64,000 nt of DNA, from positions 2,232,001 through 2,296,000 of the forward strand of contig OZ241348.1 in the NCBI GenBank assembly GCA_965199915.1. The letters run 5' to 3'. Made by a program: the position numbers and the translations under genes. The DNA comes from VXYL01 sp965199915. Its GTDB lineage: Bacteria > Pseudomonadota > Gammaproteobacteria > Pseudomonadales > Azotimanducaceae. Below the pieces are notes generated by a model that made no database searches, was not told the DNA's origin, and was given only the letters and a program-made list of their open reading frames with translations. Numbering within the stretch: the stretch's first letter is position 1; each line of letters begins with the position of its first letter. This document shows, piece after piece, positions 9,086 through 17,720 of the stretch.

Positions 9086-9100
9086 CCTTCACTTCCACGG

Positions 9101-10168
9101 ATGAGCAAGTCCGCATTGTCGATGGAGTTTGCGGAGCACACTCGAACGCACCCGAAGCGTGCGCTGCCGCGCCAACTGCTGATCCGCGCCCCGACGGCGC
9201 TGGTTCTGGCCTTGGCGCTGGCCGGCGCTGCGGCACTGGCGCTGGCCGTCGGTGCCATGCCCATCGATCTTGCCGATCTGTTCGACGACGACGCGCGCTT
9301 GCAGCGCATGGTGTTCGCCGAAATCCGCGCGCCCAGAGTGGTGCTGGCCGGTTTCGTGGGCGCGGCGCTCGCGCTCTCCGGGGCGGCGCTGCAAGGGCTG
9401 TTTCGCAATCCGCTGGCGGATCCCGGCCTCATCGGCGTGTCGAGCGGCGCGGCCTTGGGCGCGGTGGCCATGATCGTTCTTGGCGGCGCGATGGCGCTGC
9501 CGGGCGTTCTGCTGCCCTTCGCGCTGCCGCTGGCGGCGGTGCTCGGCGCCATGCTTGTCACGCTCTTCCTCTACGCCTTCGCCAGCCGCTACGGCCGGTT
9601 CAGCATCGTCACCATCGTCTTGGTCGGCATCGCCGTGAACGCGTTGGCCGGCGTCGGCATCGGCACGTTCCAATACTTGAGCGACGATGCCCAGCTGCGC
9701 ACGCTCACGTTCTGGATGATGGGCAGCTTCGGGCGCGCCAACTGGCCGGCCGTGGCGCCGGCGGCGCTCGTGGCGGCCTTGGCCGCGCTGCCGCTCTTCT
9801 TCGTCGCCCGCGGCCTGGACCTCCTGCAGCTCGGCGAAACGGAGGCGTATCACCTTGGCATCGAGGTGAAGCGCCTGAAGCGCCGCATCGTGCTTTGTTC
9901 GGCAGCGGCGGTGGGCGCCGGCGTTGCGCTCTCCGGCATGATCGGCTTCGTGGGCCTCGTGGTGCCGCACTTGGTGCGCCTTGCCATCGGCGCCGCACAT
10001 CGCTTCGTGCTGCCCTGCTCGGCGCTCTTGGGCGCTGCGCTGACGATCCTCGCGGACTTGCTGGCGCGCACCGCGGTTGCGCCGGCCGAGATCCCGGTGA
10101 GCCTGGTCACCAGCGCCATCGGGGCGCCCTTCTTTCTATGGCTGATCGCAAGGGCGCGCCCGGGATGA
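9101..10168 (+). CDS. hmuU: Haem ABC transporter permease HmuU (FecCD family)
   Basis: A 355-residue polytopic inner-membrane protein that passes haem from HmuT into the cytoplasm. The signature NPLADPGLIGVSSGAALGA near residue 105 and the C-terminal GMIGFVGLVVPHLVR near residue 285 are FecCD hallmarks, within about ten hydrophobic segments. The first 20-25 residues before the first membrane segment (SMEFAEHTRTHPKRAL) are encoded by an inverted copy of the dispersed repeat, an unusual N-terminal addition. The stop overlaps the hmuV start (ATGA). As in BtuCD-type transporters, two copies would pair with two HmuV subunits. Confidence 0.93.
   Translation: MSKSALSMEFAEHTRTHPKRALPRQLLIRAPTALVLALALAGAAALALAVGAMPIDLADLFDDDARLQRMVFAEIRAPRVVLAGFVGAALALSGAALQGLFRNPLADPGLIGVSSGAALGAVAMIVLGGAMALPGVLLPFALPLAAVLGAMLVTLFLYAFASRYGRFSIVTIVLVGIAVNALAGVGIGTFQYLSDDAQLRTLTFWMMGSFGRANWPAVAPAALVAALAALPLFFVARGLDLLQLGETEAYHLGIEVKRLKRRIVLCSAAAVGAGVALSGMIGFVGLVVPHLVRLAIGAAHRFVLPCSALLGAALTILADLLARTAVAPAEIPVSLVTSAIGAPFFLWLIARARPG
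9125..9163 (-). repeat. Dispersed two-hairpin repeat, copy b, inside the hmuU 5' end
   Basis: Read on the plus strand it is GAGTTTGC (9125-9132), GCACACTC (9136-9143), CGCACCC (9147-9153) and GCGTGCG (9157-9163), the reverse of the other copies with two or three changes. It is in frame and translated as part of the hmuU N-terminus, so it is the most diverged copy and may be under coding constraint. Confidence 0.7.
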
Positions 10169-10950
10169 CGCTCTGTGCGAAGGACGTGAGCCTCCGCCTA
10201 CGCGCGAACGCGAACAAGGTGCTGGACGGCGTGTCCGTGGCCGTGGCACCGGGAACTTTCGCCGCCTTGGTCGGCCCGAACGGAGCCGGCAAGTCGAGCC
10301 TGTTGCGGGTGTTGAGCGGCGACTTGGCGCCGACTCGCGGCGACGTGACGCTCGCCGGCGAACCGCTTGCGCTGTTCGGCACACGCGGTTTGGCGCAGCT
10401 GCGCAGCGTGATGGGGCAGTCGACGACGATCGCGTTCGACTTCCACGTGGAGGAGGTGCTGGCGATGGGGTGGCTTGGTTCCGCGGTCGCGTACCGCGAA
10501 GCGCTGCGCGACGTCGCGCGCCGCTGCGCGGTGGACGGCCTGCTCGACCGGCGCTTCAACACCCTCTCCGGCGGCGAGAGCCAGCGCGTGCAGTTCGCTC
10601 GCGCCCTGCTGCAGATCTGGCGTGGCGGACCTGCCACGTCGCCTGCCGCGGCGCCGCGCTATCTGCTGCTCGACGAGCCGACCTCGAGCCTGGACATCAA
10701 CCACGAGCTGGCGCTGCTGCGCTTGACGCGCCAAGCCTGCGGCTGGAACATCGGCGTGCTCGCGGTGCTGCACGACCTCAACTTGGCGGCGCGCTTCGCG
10801 GACCGCGTGGCGCTCCTGGATGGCGGTGTCATCGTCGCCAACGGGGCGCCGGATTCCGTTCTCACCGCCGAACGCCTAAGCCGCGTCTACGCGTCGCCCG
10901 TGCATGTTGAGAACCACCCCCGGTTGGAACGACTGGTGGTGTACACCTGA
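10165..10950 (+). CDS. hmuV: Haem ABC transporter ATPase HmuV
   Basis: The cytoplasmic ATPase of the haem importer, 261 residues. It has Walker A GPNGAGKSS near residue 38, the ABC signature LSGGESQR near residue 134, Walker B YLLLDEPTSSLD near residue 165 and the switch histidine in VLHDLNLA near residue 198. ATG 10165 overlaps the hmuU stop; an in-frame ATG at 10138 inside hmuU is an alternative. A short low-complexity stretch (GGPATSPAAAP) between signature and Walker B is typical of HmuV, which often has a loop here. It is followed 29 bases later by the haem-monooxygenase remnant. Confidence 0.95.
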   Translation: MTLCAKDVSLRLRANANKVLDGVSVAVAPGTFAALVGPNGAGKSSLLRVLSGDLAPTRGDVTLAGEPLALFGTRGLAQLRSVMGQSTTIAFDFHVEEVLAMGWLGSAVAYREALRDVARRCAVDGLLDRRFNTLSGGESQRVQFARALLQIWRGGPATSPAAAPRYLLLDEPTSSLDINHELALLRLTRQACGWNIGVLAVLHDLNLAARFADRVALLDGGVIVANGAPDSVLTAERLSRVYASPVHVENHPRLERLVVYT

Positions 10951-10979
10951 TTTGCCGACAAGGAAACGAGGAGAAACAA

Positions 10980-11284
10980 ATGTTCATCGCCATGAACCGA
11001 TTCAAGATCGCGCTTGGCTTCGAGGACGGCTTCGAGCGGCTGTGGAGGGAGCGCGCGAGTCCTACTTGGGCGACGTGCCGGGCTTTCGCTCCTTCGCGCT
11101 GCTGAAGGGCCCGGAGCGCGAGGATCACCGGCTGTACGCCTCGCACACCGTGTGGGAGTCGCGCGCTGCGTTCGAGGCGTGGACCCGCTCCGAGAACTTC
11201 CGCAAGGCCCATGCGCGGCGCGGCGCCGCAAAGGGCACCTATCTGGGCCACCCGCAGCTGGAGCTCTTCGAGGCGGTGGCGTAG
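10980..11284 (+). pseudogene. Haem-degrading/antibiotic-biosynthesis-type monooxygenase, frameshifted
   Basis: The intact ancestor would be a roughly 100-residue ferredoxin-like dimeric enzyme that opens haem to release iron, like IsdG/HmuD relatives. ATG 10980, eight bases after GAGGAG, starts MFIAMNRFKIALGFEDGF. That frame runs out of similarity near base 11057, where another frame takes over with ESYLGDVPGFRSFALLKGPE and continues HRLYASHTVWESRAAFEAW to the stop at 11284. One base missing near 11046-11057 explains both halves. It could be true decay or a sequencing error. It is the last gene of the haem operon, a usual place for this enzyme. Confidence 0.85.
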
Positions 11285-11339
11285 GCGCGCCCTACGGGGG
11301 CGCGCCCTACGGGCGCGTTCGAGTTTGCTCCGCAAACTC
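11285..11339 (+). repeat. Dispersed two-hairpin repeat, copy c, with duplicated first stem
   Basis: A 15-base unit (GGCGCGCCCTACGGG) occurs twice in a row at 11285-11299 and 11300-11314. GGGCGCG (11311-11317) closes the first hairpin, and GAGTTTGC (11321-11328) pairs with GCAAACTC (11332-11339). It begins directly after the monooxygenase stop codon. The rest of the gap to 11576 shows no gene or clear promoter. Confidence 0.85.
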
Positions 11340-11576
11340 TGTGCCCGTCGCGGAGCTCGGCTGGGTGTACGACACGGGGATGCGCACGTCCACCAGGGGC
11401 GGATCGAGGGGTGGGGCGGTTCGTCAACGAAAGGCACGCCGGCCGCCGCGCCGCGGCGTCAACGCGCCGTAATATGCCCTTGGCGCGCCGCGGCGGCGCG
11501 GGCCGCCGTTACGGCACAGCGATCTCGCACAAGGCGCATGGTAAATGTCCGCTTCCGGTGCCGCCCAGGACCGTCC

Positions 11577-12617
11577 ATGCTTGGCGGAATGTACGAAGAC
11601 GAGATCAGCCGGGTGGCCTTCGCCGACCCGGACATGGTGCGGCATCTGCTCGCCCTGCTGCCGGAGGACGCGGTCGCCGAACTGGACGCGCGACGGCTGC
11701 GGCGGCTGCCCGCCGAATCGGTCGGGCGGGGTGCCCGCCGGCGGGTGGCGGACATGGCCTGGGCCGTGGGCGCGCCGACGCCGGAGCGCCCGGACGCGGA
11801 AGCGCTGCTGGTGCTGGAGTTCCAATCCGCGCCGCACCCGCGCATGGTGCTGCGCATGGACGCCTACGTGGCGCTGCTGCGCCTGGAGATGGCGGCCGAC
11901 CTGCCGGCCGGCGCCGGCCTGCCGCCGGTGCTGCCGGTGCTGGTCTACACTGGCGACCGCCCGTGGCGGCCGCCCGGCGTGCGGGAGCTGACCGCGCCGG
12001 CGCCGGCCGGTCTGCGGCGCTGGCAGCCGGATTTGGAGATGCTGACGCTTGACGCGGGGACGCTGACCGCGGAGGATGGCGAGGTCAACCCGGCGGCGGC
12101 GCTGCTGCGCCTGCAGCGCTGCCGGCGGCAGGCGGAGCTGCCGGGCTTGGCGGCGGCGTTGTTCGGCGCGTTGCGGCGGGACGGCCGTTCGGAGCTCGCG
12201 GAGTGGCTGTCGGACGCGCTGCTGCGGATGCTGGCGGTGCGCTTCGGCGGCGACGAGGCGGGCGCGGGACACACGGAGGAACTGCGGCGCGCGCTGCGCC
12301 ACATGGAGGAACCGAGGATGCTTGCGGAAACGGTCGCGCAATGGCGCCGGGAGGCGCTCGACGAGGGCAGAAGGCTGGGCATGTCCGAGGGCGTGTTGGA
12401 GGGCAGGAGGCAGGGCATGTCCGAAGGCGAGCGGGCGCTGCTGCGGCGCCAGGCGGCGCGGCGGTTCGGCGCCGCGACGGGCGATGCGCTGGCGGCGCTG
12501 CTGGCGAACGAGGAGGACGTCGAACGGCTCGCGGAAGTGGGCGACCTGGTGGTCGGCTGCGCGAGCGCGGATGAGCTGCTGCGGCGCGGCAGAGATCTGC
12601 TCAACGGCGGGAGCTAG
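11577..12617 (+). CDS. Rpn-family PD-(D/E)XK nuclease with DUF4351 C-terminus
   Basis: Recombination-promoting nuclease (RpnA-E / transposase_31) family, proteins that cut DNA and raise RecA-independent recombination in E. coli. Visible are an N-terminal segment ISRVAFADPDMVRHLLALL, a catalytic-core pattern with VADMAW followed by LLVLEFQS, and VLPVLVYTGDRPW after it. The C-terminal part has near-repeats LGMSEGVLEGRRQGMSEGE and then LLRRQAARRFGAAT, matching the DUF4351 helix unit. The start is uncertain between ATG 11577 and ATG 11589; neither has a strong ribosome site. It stands alone. These genes are often multicopy and mobile-like, though no IS ends were seen around it. Confidence 0.85.
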   Translation: MLGGMYEDEISRVAFADPDMVRHLLALLPEDAVAELDARRLRRLPAESVGRGARRRVADMAWAVGAPTPERPDAEALLVLEFQSAPHPRMVLRMDAYVALLRLEMAADLPAGAGLPPVLPVLVYTGDRPWRPPGVRELTAPAPAGLRRWQPDLEMLTLDAGTLTAEDGEVNPAAALLRLQRCRRQAELPGLAAALFGALRRDGRSELAEWLSDALLRMLAVRFGGDEAGAGHTEELRRALRHMEEPRMLAETVAQWRREALDEGRRLGMSEGVLEGRRQGMSEGERALLRRQAARRFGAATGDALAALLANEEDVERLAEVGDLVVGCASADELLRRGRDLLNGGS

Positions 12618-12696
12618 CGCCCCGCAGGGCGTGCAACCTGACGGCGCGCAGCTTTGTGGGCGAGCGCGATGACTCTCGCCAACGCTCTTGCCACCA

Positions 12697-14724
12697 ATGT
12701 CCCACACCCCGCGAGAACCGGGTGCTTGGCGCGTACCAGGTCTGCGCCGCTGGCAAGCGGCGTGCCGCGCGCTGGGCGCGACGGCTGGGATCTACTACGC
12801 GCTTCGCCTGCTTGCGCCGGCATGCGTCTTGACGCTGGATTGGGCCTACGGCGCCTTTTGGATTGCTTCGGACACCGTATTGGCCACCGTGGCGCGTTGG
12901 CTTTGGAATGGCGGCGCGGCGCGGCGCGCTTTGGCGCTTGCCGTCAACTCCGCATCGGCGTTCGCGAATGTGCTGCTGGCGCTTTCGCTGTGGCTGCAAG
13001 GGGCGGGCTTCAACGCCCGGTTCTTCTTTCACGCCACTACCGACACGCTGCTCTGGAGCTACCAAGCGCTCGCGCCGGTTTTCTACGCCTGCTGGTGCTA
13101 CTGGCTGCTGCTCAGCCTGTGGCCGTTGGCGTTGCGGCGCGGCGCGGGGCCGAACACGCGCCGCTTGCTGTTGTTCGCCGGCGCGGGCGTGGCGCTGAAC
13201 GCGCCGCTCCTCTCGCTCGCTTGGAACGCCATCTCCTTCGCCGCCGAGCAGCGGCATGTGCTCCTCGTCCCGAAGACGGCGAATGCCGCCATCCACCCCG
13301 AGCCGCTGCCTTCGCCGCGCAACCTCGTGCTCGTCATCGCCGAAGGAATGGAGGCCACCTATGGTTTGCCCGAGGTGTTCGGCGAGGACGCCACGCCGCG
13401 GCTGACCGCGTTGTCCAAAGAGGGTGCCCGGTTCACGAACCTGCGGCAGGTCTCCCACACCGGCTGGACGACCGGGGCGATGATCGCCGCGCAGTGCGGC
13501 TTTCCGATGGGGCCCGCGGGCAACTTCAACACCGTTGTGGGCGGCGCCCGGTTCGAGGCCCGCGTCGCGGGGGCCACGTGCTTGGGCGACGTGTTGAAGG
13601 CGCAGGGCTACCGCGCGGTCTACCTGGGCGGCGCTTCGCTCGCGTTCGGCAACAAGGAGGAGTTCCTGGCCGCGCACGGCTTTGACGACCGCTACGGCCG
13701 GCGGCGCTTGCTGCCGAAGATGCGCCACGCCTCCCAAGCCTCCCCTTTGGGCGTGCGCGACGATTTCCTGTTCGCCTTCGCTCTCGACAAACTCGCCGAG
13801 CTTGCGGCGACGCCTCCGTTCGCGCTGGCGCTTCTGACGCTGGACACGCACGGGCCGTCCGGCTTTCCCTCGGCGAGCTGCGGGCCGCACACCGGCGAAG
13901 GGCTGTTGTTCGCCATCCGTTGCGCGGATCGGCTGCTCGCGCGGTTCATCGGCGCAGTGCGCCAACGCCATCCCGATGCGTTGGTGGCGCTGCTTTCCGA
14001 CCACTTGGGGAACTTCAACGATCTGCGGCGCGCGGCGCCGCCCGCCGACGCGCGGCGTTTGCGTTTCACCGTGTGGGGCGAAGGCGTCGGGCCGGCGGCC
14101 GTCCACCGCCGCGGAACGCACTTCGACGTGACGCCCACCCTGTTGGACCTGCTCGGCTTCGCGCGCTGGACCGAGCTGGGGCTCGGCGCCTCGCTGCTGC
14201 GCTCCGACAGCCCTTGGTTCTCGCACGCGCGCCCCGAACGATTGCGCGTGGTGCATGCCTTGCCGGGCATCCGCGCGCGCCCCGGCGACGTCGTCGCCTT
14301 CCACGGCGCGGGTCCGCTGATCGAGATCGACGGCGCGCGCATGCTCGCCACGCACCGCGGCTTGCGCTTGCGCGAGGCGGTCTTCGCCATCGCCTTGAAC
14401 TTCGCGGCCGCCGGCGGCGCGGCCGTTCGGCACCGGTCGTTCGCGGGCGCGGACGCGCGCGCCTTGCTGCGGCGGGTGGAACAGTGGGCGGACGGCAAGG
14501 TGCTCGCGGGGGTGTCCACGCACCAAGGCTTCAATCGACGTTTGCCCTGCGGCGAGGTGGGCGGCCGCGGGTTCTTCGCGGGACGCATCGGAGCGCGCGA
14601 CTTCGTCTGCGGACCGCTCGGCGAACGCGAAGCGGTCTCGGTGCCGTTGCGGGTTCCGCGGCCTGCGGCCCGGCCGGCCGCCGGCATCGAGGCCCCGCCG
14701 CCCGGCGCACTATCCGCTCAGTAG
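12697..14724 (+). CDS. LtaS/OpgB-like membrane sulfatase-fold transferase
   Basis: A 675-residue protein with several N-terminal hydrophobic helices (to about residue 175) followed by a periplasmic alkaline-phosphatase-superfamily domain. The domain shows the metal/nucleophile pattern LVLVIAEGMEATY, then SHTGWTTGAMIAAQCG (predicted nucleophile threonine), LLTLDTHGPSG and ALLSDHLGN. Relatives transfer phosphoglycerol or phosphoethanolamine to glycans or lipids at the outer face of the inner membrane. ATG 12697 is preferred over a TTG three codons earlier. Its stop overlaps the stop of the convergent secretin gene by seven bases. The actual donor and acceptor are unknown. Confidence 0.8.
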   Translation: MSHTPREPGAWRVPGLRRWQAACRALGATAGIYYALRLLAPACVLTLDWAYGAFWIASDTVLATVARWLWNGGAARRALALAVNSASAFANVLLALSLWLQGAGFNARFFFHATTDTLLWSYQALAPVFYACWCYWLLLSLWPLALRRGAGPNTRRLLLFAGAGVALNAPLLSLAWNAISFAAEQRHVLLVPKTANAAIHPEPLPSPRNLVLVIAEGMEATYGLPEVFGEDATPRLTALSKEGARFTNLRQVSHTGWTTGAMIAAQCGFPMGPAGNFNTVVGGARFEARVAGATCLGDVLKAQGYRAVYLGGASLAFGNKEEFLAAHGFDDRYGRRRLLPKMRHASQASPLGVRDDFLFAFALDKLAELAATPPFALALLTLDTHGPSGFPSASCGPHTGEGLLFAIRCADRLLARFIGAVRQRHPDALVALLSDHLGNFNDLRRAAPPADARRLRFTVWGEGVGPAAVHRRGTHFDVTPTLLDLLGFARWTELGLGASLLRSDSPWFSHARPERLRVVHALPGIRARPGDVVAFHGAGPLIEIDGARMLATHRGLRLREAVFAIALNFAAAGGAAVRHRSFAGADARALLRRVEQWADGKVLAGVSTHQGFNRRLPCGEVGGRGFFAGRIGARDFVCGPLGEREAVSVPLRVPRPAARPAAGIEAPPPGALSAQ

Positions 14725-16142
14725 TAGAACTCCGTGCCGAGCTGCCGCGCGGTGGACGCCGGCGACGGCGAAGCGCTTGCCACGGACGCCGCCCGGCCAA
14801 TGGGCGAGACGAAATTCGGCGTGACCACGATGATGAGTTCCACCGACCGCTCGGACTCGCGGGTGGTGCGAAACAACGCGCCCCACACCGGAATGTCCTT
14901 GAGCAGCGGAATGCCGCTCTCGCTGCTGGTGGTGGTGTTGCGGTAGAGGCCGGCGATGGCGACGGTTTCGCCGTTGCCGACGTTCACCTTGGTCGACACC
15001 GTGCGCTGATTGATGTTCGGCACGAACGCGCCGCTGATGTTGGTTCCGCCCGTCGTGATCTCGGTGATGCCCGGCTCCACATTGAGCTCGATCATGTCGT
15101 TGTCGAGCACCACCGGAGTGAAGTTCAGCGTCACGCCCGTTGGCTGGTAGGTGGCCCCCACCACGCCGTTGGGATTGGTGACCGGCACCGGGATTTGCGT
15201 GCCGGAGTTGAACGAGCAGGATTCGCCGCTGGCGCAGGTCAGGTTCGGGCGGGCGTGTACCACGGCGAGGCCGTTCTCGGCCAGCGCTTCCAGAAAGGCG
15301 GTGGCCCGGTATTTGCCGCTGTTGATCTCTTTGGCGTGGGTGAGCACGATGCCGCCATCGCCTCCGCGCGAGGGTTGGGTGACGCCGAGTTCGGTGGTTT
15401 GCTGTTCCCCGGTGGTCGCGGTCGAGCCGTCCGGCAGCAGCGACCGGAACTCCAGATCCTGGAACCAGACCGGGGCCACGGTGGACTCGCCGCTACCCAA
15501 GCGGAAACTTCCGGCGCCGGTCACCAAGGTGCGCAGCGGATGCAGGAACGGGTTGATGTCCAGCGACCAGTCGATGCCCAGTTGCTGGGTTACGTTGCGC
15601 GACACCTCGGAGATGACCACCTCCAAATTGACCTGCACGGGCCCTTCCAAGGAAAGACCGTTGACAACCGGCGTGTCGCCGGAGACGGCGCGGATGACGC
15701 TCAGCACCCTTTCGGCCTGCGACGGGCTCTTGGCCTCGCCGCTGACGAAGAGGGCGTCGCCGAAGGAGTCCACCCGTATGTCGCTGTCGTCGCCCACCAA
15801 ACGGTCCACCACGCGATTGGCGAAGTTCGTCTCCGCCTGCACGCGAATGGCGTAGGTGGCGATGGTCTCGCCGGCGGCGTTGTACACCTCCAAGCTGGTG
15901 ACGCCGGCGGCCCGCCCAAGAATGTAGAGCTTGCGCTGGTCCAACACCAACACGTCCGCGGTGGCCTCGTCGGCGACGAAGACCGTCGCCACGTCCGTGT
16001 CGAATGTGAGAGTTTCGGCGCGTTGCGGCGAGAGCTCGATCACTTGCGTTTCGGCGGACGCACCCGCCGGCGCCCCGGCAGCCGCGATCGCCAAACCAAC
16101 GCCGGCAAGGACCTTGGCGAGATGCCGCGCCAAAGAGGTCAT
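14718..16142 (-). CDS. cpaC: Flp/Tad pilus secretin CpaC/RcpA
   Basis: A 474-residue outer-membrane secretin through which the Flp pilus leaves the cell. It has a signal peptide (residues 1-30, ending AGASA), an N-terminal pilus-associated domain with VFVADEATADVLVLDQRKLY, a BON-like segment, and the secretin core with VNLEVVISEVSR near residue 165. It ends with the signature VAIAGLYRNTT and IPVWGALFRTT. The ATG overlaps the stop of the upstream cpaB gene, so the two are coupled. No tadZ, tadA, tadB or tadC follows; the convergent sulfatase gene begins instead. Confidence 0.93.
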   Translation of the reverse strand: MTSLARHLAKVLAGVGLAIAAAGAPAGASAETQVIELSPQRAETLTFDTDVATVFVADEATADVLVLDQRKLYILGRAAGVTSLEVYNAAGETIATYAIRVQAETNFANRVVDRLVGDDSDIRVDSFGDALFVSGEAKSPSQAERVLSVIRAVSGDTPVVNGLSLEGPVQVNLEVVISEVSRNVTQQLGIDWSLDINPFLHPLRTLVTGAGSFRLGSGESTVAPVWFQDLEFRSLLPDGSTATTGEQQTTELGVTQPSRGGDGGIVLTHAKEINSGKYRATAFLEALAENGLAVVHARPNLTCASGESCSFNSGTQIPVPVTNPNGVVGATYQPTGVTLNFTPVVLDNDMIELNVEPGITEITTGGTNISGAFVPNINQRTVSTKVNVGNGETVAIAGLYRNTTTSSESGIPLLKDIPVWGALFRTTRESERSVELIIVVTPNFVSPIGRAASVASASPSPASTARQLGTEFYY

Positions 16143-17173
16143 GCCGGATTCCCCGCCGGCGCGCCTTGCGGGGGTTGCTCGACCGGCGCGGGTGCGACCA
16201 CCTCGGCGTGCGAACGCGCGGCCCCGCCGCGGATCACCCGCACCTGCGGGGGCAACACCGCCGGCAGCGCCTCCTCGGCGTCGCCATCGTCCGGCAGGTC
16301 CAACAACTCGTTGAGCCGCGTCAAACCCCGCCCGCGGCCGCCGGACGCCTGCTGCGCGATGGAGCGCATGGCCAGCGTCAGGCGCCCATTCGCCCCGCCG
16401 AGGACGAGGCGCTCGGCGTCGGCGGGCGTCACTTCCAGCGTGTAGGTCTCGCCTTCGGGAGGCGTCGGCGCGGTGAAGTCCGCGAGCTGCGGCGCGCGGA
16501 AACGCCCGATTTCCAGCGATGACGAACCCACCGCCAATACGCGCACGTCCCGCACCAGCACTTGCGCGGCCGCCCCGAAGTCCGGGAACTGGTTGGCGTC
16601 CAGCACCATGATCACGTCCACTCGGTCGCCCGGGTAGATGATCCGAGCGGCGGTGGTGGCGCCGTCCACTTCCACCGTCACCGCCCTGCGCCCCGGCCGC
16701 AACACCGCGGTGATGAAGGCGGGATGGCCGGGCCGGATCACCCGATCGAAGGAGACCAGCGCGCCTTTTTCAATGGCGTGCAAGGCCACCGAGCCAAGCA
16801 CTTGGCGCATGTCCACCGCCTCCTTGACCACCGCGAACCCGACGTCCAGCGCTTCTTCGCGCCACTCTTGCCATTCCACCATTTCCGCGGTCAAAAGCAC
16901 GCCGGGGCGAATATCCTGCGCCGCCACCAGCACGGTGGGAAACGTGGGCTCGGGGGGCGGCTCGGGTTGCGCGGGGGCCTCCGCGGGGGGCGGCGTTGGT
17001 TCCGCTTCCACCGCCACTTCCGGCGGCGGCGCTGGCGCGGGTGGCGCGGGATCGGCATTGTCCATTGTGCGCAGCAGCAGGAAGGCGCCCAAAACAACCA
17101 CCACGACGGCGCCAACCGCGATGAGGTTGCGTGGAGCGAAGAGGCCGGGACGGCCGAAGTTGGAACGGGCCAT
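16139..17173 (-). CDS. cpaB: Flp pilus assembly protein CpaB/RcpC
   Basis: A 344-residue inner-membrane-anchored protein that supports the secretin channel. A single transmembrane helix near residues 16-36 (LIAVGAVVVVVLGAFLLL) is followed by a proline/glutamate-rich periplasmic linker. Then comes a SAF domain (VLVAAQDIRPGVLLTAEMV) and the RcpC core with PGDRVDVIMVLD. The gene lies between the prepilin peptidase and the secretin, the normal Tad order, with a four-base overlap into cpaC and 40 bases after the peptidase. The length is close to the family norm with a slightly long proline-rich linker. Confidence 0.92.
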   Translation of the reverse strand: MARSNFGRPGLFAPRNLIAVGAVVVVVLGAFLLLRTMDNADPAPPAPAPPPEVAVEAEPTPPPAEAPAQPEPPPEPTFPTVLVAAQDIRPGVLLTAEMVEWQEWREEALDVGFAVVKEAVDMRQVLGSVALHAIEKGALVSFDRVIRPGHPAFITAVLRPGRRAVTVEVDGATTAARIIYPGDRVDVIMVLDANQFPDFGAAAQVLVRDVRVLAVGSSSLEIGRFRAPQLADFTAPTPPEGETYTLEVTPADAERLVLGGANGRLTLAMRSIAQQASGGRGRGLTRLNELLDLPDDGDAEEALPAVLPPQVRVIRGGAARSHAEVVAPAPVEQPPQGAPAGNPA

Positions 17174-17213
17174 TCGTCAAACCGCGCGCGGTTTGCGCCT
17201 CGCGCTTACCGAC

Positions 17214-17690
17214 TTAGGAGACGGCGCGGGCGACGAGCAGCGTCGCGGCCGGCGGCGAGATGGCGAGCCCGTACGGGATGCCGCGCCGCCGCCAATCCCC
17301 GGCGCGGTGGACGAGGGTGGGCACCGCAAGCAGCAAGCCGAGGGCGCTGGTGGCCAGCAGCGCCAAGCCCACGTCCGCCGGGCCGAGCCACATGGCGAGG
17401 ACGGCGAGCAGCTTCCCGTCGCCACCGCCCAGCCAGCCGAGGGCGTGCAAGACAAACCCGACGACGAGCGCCACAGCGCCGCAGGCGAGGCCCGCAAGCG
17501 GCCTCGCGCCAAGCGCTTCCGGCGCCGCCAGCGCCGCGCACAACCAAAACGACGCCAAGGCGGCCAACAGCCAATGCGGGATCTCGCGGCGTTTCACGTC
17601 CGTCCACACGGCGGCCAGCGCCAGCACCGCCGCGCCGACCAACAGGGCGACTCCCCACCACGGCATCGATTCCACTGCGACCCTGGCCAA
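17214..17690 (-). CDS. cpaA: Type IV prepilin peptidase CpaA/TadV
   Basis: A 158-residue inner-membrane aspartic protease that trims the leader of Flp pilin. It consists of about five or six hydrophobic helices with the two catalytic-aspartate motifs: TDVKRREIPHW near residue 31 and GGGDGKLLA near residue 90 (the GxGD motif). The short length without a methyltransferase domain is typical of TadV. It lies 30 bases after the Flp pilin gene. A second ATG eight codons in (MPWWG) could be the start. Confidence 0.92.
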   Translation of the reverse strand: MARVAVESMPWWGVALLVGAAVLALAAVWTDVKRREIPHWLLAALASFWLCAALAAPEALGARPLAGLACGAVALVVGFVLHALGWLGGGDGKLLAVLAMWLGPADVGLALLATSALGLLLAVPTLVHRAGDWRRRGIPYGLAISPPAATLLVARAVS

Positions 17691-17720
17691 CGCCAGCCGC
17701 CGCGCCTTTGGAAGCGACGA

